Assembly (NCBI RefSeq): GCF_026339955.1
Contig: NZ_JAPEPW010000001.1
Coordinates: 6,469,001-6,533,000 of the forward strand
DNA from: Streptomyces sp. NBC_01549
GTDB lineage: Bacteria > Actinomycetota > Actinomycetes > Streptomycetales > Streptomycetaceae
Length of the DNA stretch: 64,000 nucleotides
Direction of reading: 5' to 3'
Program-made: the position numbers and the translations under genes
The notes under the pieces: model-generated
The model's input: only the letters and a program-made list of their open reading frames with translations
Databases searched by the model: none
Told to the model about the DNA's origin: nothing
In this document: positions 46,319 through 55,463 of the stretch, in pieces
Position numbering within the stretch: the stretch's first letter is position 1
Layout: each line of letters opens with the position of its first letter

Positions 46319-47805
46319 TCACCCATTGGTGGCTCCATCAGCTACCCCCGGTTTCCGGCGTCCTCAGGGCGGTCCTCTACGCGGGGCTGCTCGTACTTTG
46401 TATGAACCAGCAGCCCACGCCGCTGTTCGCGCCGAAGATCATGGCGAAGACCGAGTCGGCCTTCTACACTCCCGTCCTCGCGCTGCGCGTCCTTGGGATC
46501 CGATGGGTCCGCCCGGCGGTGCTCGTGGTGGTCAGGAATCTGACCATCGTCGCCTGGATCGCCGCGACGGCGGGCCTGCTGCAACCGGTCGCCGGGATCC
46601 TCACCTTCCTGGGCTTCGCGTTCCTGCACGCGGTGAACGCCGGTGCGCTGGGCGCCAACCACTCCAGCCACGCAGCCCTCTACACCCTGTTCGCCATGTG
46701 CTTCTCGGTGTCCTACGACTTCTCGCTCGACGGGCTGCTCGCCGACCACACCGCCTGGCCCCTGCTGGTGGCCCGCGACTCCGCGTTCACGTCGGGATTC
46801 GCCCCCTGCCTGCTGCTGGTGGCACTCGCCTACACCCTGCTCGCCGCCGGCGTCGCGAAGCTGCGCTTCGGCCGACAGGGCTGGTTCGACGGCACCGCGC
46901 TGAACTTCTACCTCCGGATCTCCCAGCCGGCGGCACGCTGGCTGTGGCTGTCGCGGTTGATGATCTCCAAGCCGTGGCTGTGCCGACTGGCTGCCTGGGG
47001 CACGCTGGTCGTCGAACTCGGCGCGGTGGCCGCCATTTTCAGCTGGCAGCTGCGCATGCCCATGGTCCTGGCGTGGATCGCCATGCACATCGTCATCCTC
47101 TGGGTCATGTTCCCGGCCTACTACATCCAGATGTGGTGCTACCTGCTGCTGTTCGACTGGCCCTGGCTGATCGAGCAGGTCACCGGCGACCGCCCGGCGA
47201 CGCACGTATTCACCTCCGACGGGCCGGTCGCCACGACCATGGCCGTCGTGGGCTGCGCGCTCACCGCCGCGCTCCTCTACGTCCTGGTTGTCAGCTCGGA
47301 GCAGTGGCCGTTCACCAGCGTGCCGATGTACTCCAACGGCACCGCCGAGGCGGACCTGATCCCGCTGCCGGGCCGTGCCGAACTCCATGAGCGCGCCACC
47401 CGGGCCGCCCGCGGGCAGCACACCGCCTGGGGCCGCGCCTGGGTCGACGAGGAGTACCTGGAGGACATCTGGGCCCGTCCGGTGGACCCCGACGCCGAGC
47501 CGCAGCGCATGTTCCACCTGCTGATGGAGGAGGGCACTTCGACCTTCGTCCGCTGGTCGCAGTACGCCAAGGTGGTCCGCGAGCTCGCCATCGAGGACGT
47601 CCTCGCGAAGCCGCCGAACAGCCCGGAGCATGCCGAGGCCCAGGTCTACCCAGCCGCCGCGTTCCTGCGGCAGGTCGCCCCGCTGTTCCGCGCGGCGCTG
47701 CCGACCTGGGAGAAGTACGAGGCACTGGAGCTGGTGTGCCGCACCAGTTGCGGTGGTGTCCTGATCGGCCGCGCCGAACTGGCCGAGTCCCGAGTCGCGA
47801 GGTGA
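46315..47805 (+). CDS. HTTM-like multi-pass membrane protein
   Basis: This 496-aa protein has about eight hydrophobic segments in its first ~330 residues (among them GVLRAVLYAGLLVLCM, ILTFLGFAFLHAVNAG, MVLAWIAMHIVILWVMFPAY and VVGCALTAALLYVLVV). A soluble tail of about 160 residues follows (WPFTSVPMYSNG to the end). The layout resembles HTTM/vitamin K-dependent gamma-carboxylase-like proteins. It begins in an ATGA overlap with the thioesterase gene and ends 5 bp before the large NRPS gene, so it belongs to the operon. Its role could be in membrane-associated modification, assembly or export. No catalytic residues can be assigned with confidence. Confidence 0.8.
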   Translation: MITHWWLHQLPPVSGVLRAVLYAGLLVLCMNQQPTPLFAPKIMAKTESAFYTPVLALRVLGIRWVRPAVLVVVRNLTIVAWIAATAGLLQPVAGILTFLGFAFLHAVNAGALGANHSSHAALYTLFAMCFSVSYDFSLDGLLADHTAWPLLVARDSAFTSGFAPCLLLVALAYTLLAAGVAKLRFGRQGWFDGTALNFYLRISQPAARWLWLSRLMISKPWLCRLAAWGTLVVELGAVAAIFSWQLRMPMVLAWIAMHIVILWVMFPAYYIQMWCYLLLFDWPWLIEQVTGDRPATHVFTSDGPVATTMAVVGCALTAALLYVLVVSSEQWPFTSVPMYSNGTAEADLIPLPGRAELHERATRAARGQHTAWGRAWVDEEYLEDIWARPVDPDAEPQRMFHLLMEEGTSTFVRWSQYAKVVRELAIEDVLAKPPNSPEHAEAQVYPAAAFLRQVAPLFRAALPTWEKYEALELVCRTSCGGVLIGRAELAESRVAR

Positions 47806-47810
47806 ACGCA

Positions 47811-50800
47811 ATGACCGCACCGCAGAGCATCAGCGAGATCGCGTCCGCCCCGGACGCGGAGTGGTACCCGCTGTCGTCGGCGCAGCTGACGATGTGGCTG
47901 GCTGTCCAGTCCGGCGACGCCCACGCCGCGTACACGGTTCCCGCCGTCTACCGGCTGGACGGCGAGCTGGACGTCGAGGCGCTCAAGGAGGCGTTCACCG
48001 AGCTGCTGCGGCGCCATGAGGCGCTGCGCACCGTGTTCGGCAGCGTGGACGGCGTGCCCCGGCAGCGGCCGGCCGCCGACGCGGACCTGGACTGGACGTA
48101 CCGGGTCGCCGCCCAGGGGACCGACCGGCTGATCGAGAACTTCGTGTCGCGCCCGTTCGACCTGGCCGCCGGGCGCCTGCTGCACGTGATGCTGGTGCAG
48201 GAGGCCGCCGACCGCCACGTCCTGGTCCTCGCGGCGCACCACATCGCGGTCGACGGATGGTCGTTGACCGTGCTCCTCGACCAGGCACTGGACGCCTACC
48301 GGCGAGGTGTGCAGGGCGCCCCGCAGGAAGCCGAGGACGGTGCCCGGCTCCAGTACAAGGACTACGCGGTCTGGCAGCAGACCGTGCTCGACAGCGGCGC
48401 CCTGGACGCCTCCCGGGAGTACTGGCGGCAGCGTTTCCAGGAGCCGGTCGAGCGGGTGGACCTGCTCGCCGACCGCCCCCGCCCGACGGTGCGCAGCCAC
48501 CTCGGCGCGAACGCCACCCGCGTCCTGCGGCATGAGACGGTGGCCGCCCTCAAGGACCTCTGCCGGCTGGAGCGGACCACGGCGTTCGCCGCGCTCAGCG
48601 CCGCACTGCGGGTGCTGGTGTACCGCTACAGCGGGCAGCGGGACATCGCCCTGGGCACCTCCGCCGTCAACCGGCCGCTGCCCGAGCTGTTCGACCAGGT
48701 CGGCTGCTACGTCAACAGCGTGGCGCTGCGCGATCCGGTGGCGCCCGGCGCGAGCTTCCGCGAGCTGCTGCTCAGCAGCCACCGGACCGTGCGCGGCGCC
48801 CTCGGCCACGCCGAGTACCCGTTCGACCGGGTGGTCCGTGACGCGGGCGCCGACACCGAAGCGGGGCGCAACGCGCTCTTCGACATCATGATCATGTCCG
48901 ATGAGGGCTTCGGCGAGCCCGGAGAACAGGTGCCCGGCCTCGGAGTGCAGGCGGTCCGCGCCGGCAACGGCCACAGCAAGATGGACCTGACGCTGTTCTT
49001 CGCGGAGACGCCCGAAGGGCTGCTCGCCACCGTCGAGTACGCCGTCGAACTGTTCGACGCCGACCGCATCGAACGGCTGCTGCGCCACTTCGAGGTCCTG
49101 CTGGCGGACGCGGTGGCCAGGCCGGACGAGCCGGTGGAGGCCCTCGAACTGCTCGACGCCGCCGAGCGCGAGCTCGTCATGCACGGCTTCAACCGCACCG
49201 ACGCACCGTACGACCTCGACACCACCGTCGTGCGGCTGTTCGAGGAGCAGGTCCGGCGCACCCCGGACGCCGTCGCGGTCGTCGACGAGCAACGGTCCTG
49301 GACGTTCGCCGAGCTCAACGCGCAGGCCAATCGACTGGCGTGGACACTGCGCGACAAGTACGGCGTGGCGACCGGCTCCCTGGTGGCGCTGCGGCTGGCC
49401 CGGTCCGCCGACCTGACGGCGGCGGTCCTCGGCGTCCTGAAAGCCGGTGGCGCGTACCTGCCGCTGAGCACGACCGACCCCGACGACCGGGTCCGCCACG
49501 TCCTGGACGACAGCGGATGCGCCGTCGTGCTGCGGGTCGGGGACGCCGTGGACCCCGCGGACGCCGCGGACCTCCCCCTCACCGGCCGGACGCTGCTGGA
49601 CCTGGCCGGGCCGCTGTCGGAGCGCACCGACGACCCGCCGCCCGCCGCGGGGCCGGACGACCTCGCCTACTGCATCTACACCTCAGGGTCCACCGGGCTC
49701 CCCAAGGGCGCCCTGGTCGAGCACCGCTCCCTGGTCAACCGGCTGCACTGGATGGTCGAGGACCTGAGCCTCGGCGAGGACGACGTCATCCTGCAGAAGA
49801 CGCCGTACACCTTCGATGTCTCCGTCTGGGAACTGCTGCTGCCCGGGACGATCGGCGCCCGGCAGGTCATGCTCCCGCCCGGGGGAGAGTCCGACCCCGA
49901 GCTGATCCGGTCGACCATCCGCCGCCACGCGGTGACCGTGGTGCACTTCGTCCCGTCCATGCTCAGCCAGTACCTGAACTCCTGTCAGGACGGCTTCCCG
50001 GGAGTGCGGTTCTGCGTCTGCAGCGGCGAGGAGCTCGACAGCAGCCTCGCGCGGAGCTTCTTCGGCGCCGTCGGGGACGACGGTGCGCGACTGATCAACT
50101 ACTACGGCCCGACCGAGGCGGCCGTGGACGTCACCACGCTGCACGTGGAACGCGACCGGCCGGTCACCCTCGGCCGTCCGGCGCCCAACAACCGCCTCTA
50201 CGTCCTCGACGACAGCGGCCGGCCGTGCCCGATCGGCGTCACCGGTGAACTCTGCATCGGCGGGGCCCAGGTGGCCCGCGGCTACCTGAACCGCCCGGAG
50301 CTGACGGCGGAGCGGTTCGTCGCGGACCCGTTCGGCACCGGCCCGTTCGTCGCGGAGGGGGACGGCACCGGCCGGATGTACCGCACCGGTGACCTGGCCT
50401 GCTGGTCGCCCGACGGACAGCTGCGCTACCTGGGGCGGCGCGACAACCAGGTCAAGATCCGCGGCCAGCGCGTCGAGCTGGGCGAGATCGAACAGGCGCT
50501 GCGGGGCGAACCCGGGATCGAGCGCGCCGTGGTCCTCCCCCGCGCGACCGGCGGGGAGACCGGGCTGCTCTACGCCTACCTGGAGGCCACCGGTTCGGCG
50601 CCCTCCAACGAGGCCCTGCGCGCGGCGCTGCTGCGCCGCCTGCCGACCCACATGGTGCCCTCCCACTTCCTGCGCGTCGACACCCTGCCGCTCACCGCCA
50701 ACGGCAAGGTGGACCGCCGGGCGCTGTCCCGGCTCGGCGACGGGGAGCTGGCGACCGCGGAGCGGGTGGCGGCCTCCACCGAGACCGAGCGGGCGGTGGC

Positions 50801-53800
50801 CGGGATCTGGTCCGCACTGCTCGGCAGCGACGCCTTCGGAAGCACGGACGACTTCTTCGTGATCGGGGGCCACTCCCTGCTGGCCCTGCAACTGGCCAGC
50901 CGGGTCAACGAGCACTTCGGTCTCGACCTGCCGTCAGCCGCCTACTTCGCCCACCGCACCATCGCCGCCCAGGCCCGCCTGGTGGACGAGACGGCCCCGC
51001 GGACCCACACCGGTATACCGGTGGTCGCCCGCACGGACGGCCACCCGCTGTCCTTCGCGCAGGAGCGGATGTGGTTCCTGTCCCAGCTCGACTCCGACAG
51101 CACCGCCTACCACATCCGTACGCTGGCGACCTTCCGCGGCCCGCTGGACGTCCCCGCCCTGCGCCTCGCGCTGGAGGACCTCGTCGCCCGGCACGAGCTG
51201 CTCCGCGTCACCTACGACGCGGCCGGCGGGACACCGACCCAGCGGGTCCGGGAAGGGCTGCCCCTGGCCTACGCCGAGCACGACCTGACCGTGTGCGATC
51301 CCGTGGAGCTGGACGAGGCCGTCGCACGCCTGGTGCAGACCGACGACATGGTGCCCTTCCGGCTCACCGAGGAGGCACCGGTCCGGTTCGCCCTGTTCCG
51401 GACGGGCCCGTCCGAGCACCGGTTCCTGCTCACGCTCCACCACATCGCGGGTGACGGCTGGTCCATGCGGCTGCTGATGCGCGATCTCGCGGCCCTCTAC
51501 GGCCGGCGGGCGGATCCGTCGCAGGCGCAGTCCGTGCCGGCGCCGTCGCGGGTCCAGTACATCGACTACGCCGCGGCCGTCCGGGAACGGGTGGCGAGCG
51601 GGGCGGTCGAGCCCGATCTGCAGTACTGGCACGCCAAGCTCGCGGGCGCGCCCCAGCTCGAACTGCCGACGGACGTGCCGGAGCCCCAGGGCAGCGGCCG
51701 GGCCGACGGCCGCCTCGCGCGGAGCGTGCCCGTGGAGACCGGCGCGGCACTGCACAGGCTCGCGGCGCAGACCTCGACGACCCCGTTCGAGATCGCCATG
51801 GCCGCGCTCAACCTGCTCCTGTCCCGGCTCAGCGGCCAGTCGGACGTGGTGGTCGGCTACCCGGTGGCCCACCGTGACGCCCTCGAGACGGAGAGCATCG
51901 TCGGCCTGTTCCTCAACACGCTCGTGCTGCGAACCGAGCTGGCCAGCGACTCGACCTTCCTCGACCTGCTCTCCCGGGTCAGCGCCGGGCTCCACGAGGG
52001 CTACGCGCACGAGGCCGCGCCGTTCGAGCTGCTGGTGGAGCGACTCAACCCGGTGCGGCGCCTCGACCGCAGTCCCGTGTTCGACGTGCTGCTCAACTAC
52101 CTCGGCCGGCTCCACGAGGAGGCGGTGATCGACGGCGTGGAGACGTTGTTCGACGACACCCTCTGGGAGCCCGAGGCCAAGCTGCCGTTCACGTTCTACG
52201 TCTCGGAGCGGGACGACGCCGCCCTGCACATCGAGCTCGTCTACCGTACCGACTCCTGCTCGGCGGCCCGCGCGGCGGCCATGCTGGGGCAGTTCAGCGC
52301 ACTGCTGACCCAGGTCGTCGCCGCACCGAACCGCCCGCTGGCCGCGTACTCCCTGGTCCTGCCCGGTGACGCCCATGCCGGTGCGGCCCTGGCGACGCCG
52401 ATGGACGCGCCCGCGCAGCCGCCGGTGACCGAACTGATCGCGGCCCGGGCCACGATCGCACCGGACGCCACGGCCGTCAGCCACGGCGGCTCCGCCCTGA
52501 CCTACCGGCAGCTGGTCGACCGCTCCGAGGAGCTCGCCCGGCACCTGGTCGCGGCGGGGTGCGGGCGGGGACAGGTGGTCGCTGTGACGGGGCCGCGGAG
52601 TCCGGGGTTCGTCGTGGCGATGCTGGCGGTGCTGCGCAGCGGCGCCGTGTTCTTCCCCGTGGACCCGGCGCTGCCACCAGGGCGGCGTCGGCACCTGGTC
52701 GACGTCGGCGCTCCGGTGTTCTGCGTCCGGGTCGAGGAGGCCGACGAGCCGCAGCCCGCCGTCACCGAGGGCATGCCGCAGACCACCGTGGACGCCGGTA
52801 CCGGGCTGTCGCAGCTGGCGGGCCGCGAGGCGTCGCTCCCGGCGGCCCCTGAGGTGGCGCTACCGGCGGTGGACCCCGATTCCCCCGCGTACCTGTTCTT
52901 CACCTCGGGAACCACGGGCACGCCCCGCGGAGTCCTGGGCCGGCACGCCTCGTTGACCCACTTCCTGCGCTGGCAGAGCCAGGAGTTCGGTGTGACGTCG
53001 CAGGACCGGTGCGCTCAGCTGACCAGCTCCTCCTTCGATGTGATGCTCCGTGACACGCTCGTCGGCCTGGTCAGCGGCGGCACCACGGTGCTGCCCGGGC
53101 CCGAGGACGTGCTGGGCGGGAAGGCGGTGTTCTCCTGGCTGGTGAGGGAGCGGATCACGGTGCTGCACGCGGCACCGACGGTGCTCCAGTCATGGCTGCT
53201 GGACGCGTCGGCCGGTACCGGCCTGGGCGAGCTGCGGCTGGCCTTCCTGGCCGGCGAGCCGCTCAAGGCGGCGCTCGTCGAGCGGTTCCGGGAGGTCCTC
53301 CCCGACTCCGCCGAGGTGGTGAACCTCTACGGCCCGACCGAGACGACGATGGCGAAGTTCGCCTACCGCGTCCCGCGGAACGCCGCGCTGCCGCAGCTGC
53401 TGCCGGTGGGCTCGCCGCTGCCGCAGTGCCAGGCCGTCCTGATGCGCGACGGTGAGCTGTGCGGTGTGGGCGAGCTGGGGGAGATCCTCATCCGCACGCC
53501 GTTCCGGACCTTCGGCTACTTCGAGAACCCCGAGGCGAACGAGGCGGCCTTCCTGCCGAACCCGCAGCACGCCGACGCGTCGGACCTGCTCTACCGGACC
53601 GGTGACCTGGGCCGGCTGCGCCCCGACGGGCTGCTGGAGGTCCGCGGCCGGATCGACGACCAGCTCAAGATCAACGGAGTGCGCCTGCACCCCGCCGAGA
53701 TCGAGAGCGTCGCACTGGCGCACCCGTCGGTGTCCGCGTGCGTCGTCGTGGCGCACCGCCGCAGCACGGAGGAGTACCACCTGGTGGCGTACGCCGTCCC

Positions 53801-54272
53801 TCGTGCGGGCGCCGATACGGACCGTCTGCCGTCGCAGCTGCGCTCGCACCTGGCCGAGCAGTTGCCGTCGGCCCTCGTCCCCGCCGAGTTCATCGTGATC
53901 GACGTGATTCCGACGACGGCGAACGGCAAGCAGGACCGGGCCGCCCTGCCGCTCCCGCGCTTCCTGTCCGACCAGGCCGTCTCCGCCACGCCACCGCGTT
54001 CCGCGACCGAGGAGCAGATCTGCGCGATCTGGCAGGACGTCCTCGGCGGCCCGGTCGCCGGGATCGACCAGAACTTCTTCGAACTCGGCGGCTCCTCGTT
54101 GAAGGTGCTGCGCCTGCACGCGCTGCTGAACGAGCACTTCTCCAGCGCGGTCCGGGTGGCACAGCTGTTCACCCACGCGACCGTCGCCGGTCAGGCCGAG
54201 CTGGTTGCCCCGCGCCAGGTCCGCCACGAGGAGAGCCTCCTCGGTGAAGGGATCATCGTGCTGGATTTCTAG
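47811..54272 (+). CDS. NRPS: two modules C-A-T-C-A-T
   Basis: This 2153-aa protein has C1 (HHIAVDG near 143), A1 (YTSGSTGLPKG near 625), T1 (GGHSL near 1020), C2 (HHIAGDG near 1210), A2 (FTSGTTGTPRG near 1697) and T2 (GGSSL near 2094). Condensation motifs and carrier serines are intact. Hand-aligned A1 specificity residues are DVWHVSYVDK, close to serine codes (DVWHLSLIDK) but with Tyr at the 322 position; a diamino acid is an alternative. A2 gives DVRHFALMAK, which I cannot assign. The protein ends soon after T2 (EGIIVLDF) with no TE, reductase or terminal C, so release needs a trans factor. ATG 47811 follows GAGGTGA. Confidence 0.94.
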   Translation: MTAPQSISEIASAPDAEWYPLSSAQLTMWLAVQSGDAHAAYTVPAVYRLDGELDVEALKEAFTELLRRHEALRTVFGSVDGVPRQRPAADADLDWTYRVAAQGTDRLIENFVSRPFDLAAGRLLHVMLVQEAADRHVLVLAAHHIAVDGWSLTVLLDQALDAYRRGVQGAPQEAEDGARLQYKDYAVWQQTVLDSGALDASREYWRQRFQEPVERVDLLADRPRPTVRSHLGANATRVLRHETVAALKDLCRLERTTAFAALSAALRVLVYRYSGQRDIALGTSAVNRPLPELFDQVGCYVNSVALRDPVAPGASFRELLLSSHRTVRGALGHAEYPFDRVVRDAGADTEAGRNALFDIMIMSDEGFGEPGEQVPGLGVQAVRAGNGHSKMDLTLFFAETPEGLLATVEYAVELFDADRIERLLRHFEVLLADAVARPDEPVEALELLDAAERELVMHGFNRTDAPYDLDTTVVRLFEEQVRRTPDAVAVVDEQRSWTFAELNAQANRLAWTLRDKYGVATGSLVALRLARSADLTAAVLGVLKAGGAYLPLSTTDPDDRVRHVLDDSGCAVVLRVGDAVDPADAADLPLTGRTLLDLAGPLSERTDDPPPAAGPDDLAYCIYTSGSTGLPKGALVEHRSLVNRLHWMVEDLSLGEDDVILQKTPYTFDVSVWELLLPGTIGARQVMLPPGGESDPELIRSTIRRHAVTVVHFVPSMLSQYLNSCQDGFPGVRFCVCSGEELDSSLARSFFGAVGDDGARLINYYGPTEAAVDVTTLHVERDRPVTLGRPAPNNRLYVLDDSGRPCPIGVTGELCIGGAQVARGYLNRPELTAERFVADPFGTGPFVAEGDGTGRMYRTGDLACWSPDGQLRYLGRRDNQVKIRGQRVELGEIEQALRGEPGIERAVVLPRATGGETGLLYAYLEATGSAPSNEALRAALLRRLPTHMVPSHFLRVDTLPLTANGKVDRRALSRLGDGELATAERVAASTETERAVAGIWSALLGSDAFGSTDDFFVIGGHSLLALQLASRVNEHFGLDLPSAAYFAHRTIAAQARLVDETAPRTHTGIPVVARTDGHPLSFAQERMWFLSQLDSDSTAYHIRTLATFRGPLDVPALRLALEDLVARHELLRVTYDAAGGTPTQRVREGLPLAYAEHDLTVCDPVELDEAVARLVQTDDMVPFRLTEEAPVRFALFRTGPSEHRFLLTLHHIAGDGWSMRLLMRDLAALYGRRADPSQAQSVPAPSRVQYIDYAAAVRERVASGAVEPDLQYWHAKLAGAPQLELPTDVPEPQGSGRADGRLARSVPVETGAALHRLAAQTSTTPFEIAMAALNLLLSRLSGQSDVVVGYPVAHRDALETESIVGLFLNTLVLRTELASDSTFLDLLSRVSAGLHEGYAHEAAPFELLVERLNPVRRLDRSPVFDVLLNYLGRLHEEAVIDGVETLFDDTLWEPEAKLPFTFYVSERDDAALHIELVYRTDSCSAARAAAMLGQFSALLTQVVAAPNRPLAAYSLVLPGDAHAGAALATPMDAPAQPPVTELIAARATIAPDATAVSHGGSALTYRQLVDRSEELARHLVAAGCGRGQVVAVTGPRSPGFVVAMLAVLRSGAVFFPVDPALPPGRRRHLVDVGAPVFCVRVEEADEPQPAVTEGMPQTTVDAGTGLSQLAGREASLPAAPEVALPAVDPDSPAYLFFTSGTTGTPRGVLGRHASLTHFLRWQSQEFGVTSQDRCAQLTSSSFDVMLRDTLVGLVSGGTTVLPGPEDVLGGKAVFSWLVRERITVLHAAPTVLQSWLLDASAGTGLGELRLAFLAGEPLKAALVERFREVLPDSAEVVNLYGPTETTMAKFAYRVPRNAALPQLLPVGSPLPQCQAVLMRDGELCGVGELGEILIRTPFRTFGYFENPEANEAAFLPNPQHADASDLLYRTGDLGRLRPDGLLEVRGRIDDQLKINGVRLHPAEIESVALAHPSVSACVVVAHRRSTEEYHLVAYAVPRAGADTDRLPSQLRSHLAEQLPSALVPAEFIVIDVIPTTANGKQDRAALPLPRFLSDQAVSATPPRSATEEQICAIWQDVLGGPVAGIDQNFFELGGSSLKVLRLHALLNEHFSSAVRVAQLFTHATVAGQAELVAPRQVRHEESLLGEGIIVLDF

Positions 54273-54301
54273 CCCCTCTTCCTGGAACCACGGAAAGTTC
54301 C

Positions 54302-54335
54302 GGCCGTGCGGGACGGGCTCCCGTCCCGCACGGCC
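54302..54335 (+). terminator. perfect 16-bp-stem hairpin after the NRPS gene
   Basis: GGCCGTGCGGGACGGG is followed after two bases by its exact complement. It lies 30 bp past the NRPS stop and 60 bp before the dioxygenase start, so the dioxygenase is probably transcribed separately or by read-through. Confidence 0.75.
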
Positions 54336-54394
54336 CGGACATCGGCGAATCGAACAGCACCGGCACGGCCGGCGTGATGGATGAAGGACGGATG

Positions 54395-55378
54395 ATGACA
54401 GCGGTCAGCAACGGCTCCCCGTTGGTTGTATGGCATGTGGACGCACTTGATGACGCACCTGATGGAGCCCTCGACTGGGCCCGGCGCAACAGGGGGGAGT
54501 TGAGGTCGGCCGTCACGGAGCACGGTGCCGTGCTGGTGCGGGGCCTCGGGCTGGGCGACCCGGAGACCTTCGCCGCGGTCAGCAAGGCGCTCGCCGACAC
54601 CGACGAACTGATGGTGGAACACGAGGGGTTCGCCCACCGCGACGAGGCCCCCGGACCGGTCTACTCCACCGCCAGCTGGGCCGACGACCAGACCATGTGC
54701 ATGCACCACGAGCTGAGCTACGCCCGCGAGTTCCCCGCCATGCTCATCATGGGCTGCCTGACCGCCCCGGACCAGGGCGGCTGCACCGCCGTGGCCGACT
54801 CCAGCGCCGTGGTCGACGCGCTCCCCGCCGAGGTGGTGGACCGCCTGGAGACCGAGGGCTGGCTGCTCACTCGCAACTACAGCGACACGGTCGGGCTGCC
54901 CTGGGCGGAGGCCTTCGGCACCTCCTCCCGGGACGAGGTGGAACGGTACTGCCGCGAGGGGGGCATCGAGTTCGAGTGGCGAGGCGACGACCTGCGGACC
55001 TGGCACCGTCGACCCGCCCTGATCACCCACCCGGTCACGGGACGGCGGTCCTGGTTCAACCAGATCGCCTTCTTCTCCGAGTGGAGCCTCGATGAGGACG
55101 TCCGCGACTACCTCGTCTCGGTGCTCGGGCCCGACGGCCTCTCCTTCAACACCGGGTGGGGGAACGGCGAACCCTTCACCGCCGACCTCATCCAGGTGAT
55201 CAACGAGGCTTATGTGCGAGCGACCCGCCGCGAACCCTGGCAGGCGGGCGACCTGCTGATGGTGGACAACGTCCGGATGGCGCACAGCCGGGAGGCCTTC
55301 GAGGGCGACCGGCGCGTCCTGCTGGCGTTCGCGGACCCGCTGCGCGCCCGGCTCCCCGAGACCGCGCTCGGGATCTGA
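54395..55378 (+). CDS. Fe(II)/2-oxoglutarate-dependent dioxygenase, TauD/SyrP-like
   Basis: This 327-aa protein of the TauD/TfdA superfamily has the iron ligands H-x-E in MCMHHELSYAREFP (near residue 105) and the distal His in VDNVRMAHSREAF (near residue 299), followed by the 2-oxoglutarate-binding Arg in GDRRVLLAFADP. The use of Glu instead of Asp is typical of NRPS-associated amino-acid beta-hydroxylases such as SyrP, VioC and AsnO. It would hydroxylate, desaturate or otherwise oxidise a free or carrier-bound residue. ATG 54395 is 6 nt after GAAGGA; in-frame starts at 54374, 54377 and 54392 are alternatives. It is the last cluster gene. Confidence 0.92.
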   Translation: MTAVSNGSPLVVWHVDALDDAPDGALDWARRNRGELRSAVTEHGAVLVRGLGLGDPETFAAVSKALADTDELMVEHEGFAHRDEAPGPVYSTASWADDQTMCMHHELSYAREFPAMLIMGCLTAPDQGGCTAVADSSAVVDALPAEVVDRLETEGWLLTRNYSDTVGLPWAEAFGTSSRDEVERYCREGGIEFEWRGDDLRTWHRRPALITHPVTGRRSWFNQIAFFSEWSLDEDVRDYLVSVLGPDGLSFNTGWGNGEPFTADLIQVINEAYVRATRREPWQAGDLLMVDNVRMAHSREAFEGDRRVLLAFADPLRARLPETALGI

Positions 55379-55463
55379 CACCCGCGAGTCCCCCGGCCGC
55401 ACTCGTGTGCTGGGCGCTACCCAGCACCAGCTTGTTCACCTCTTCGAATGATATGGAGACCTT

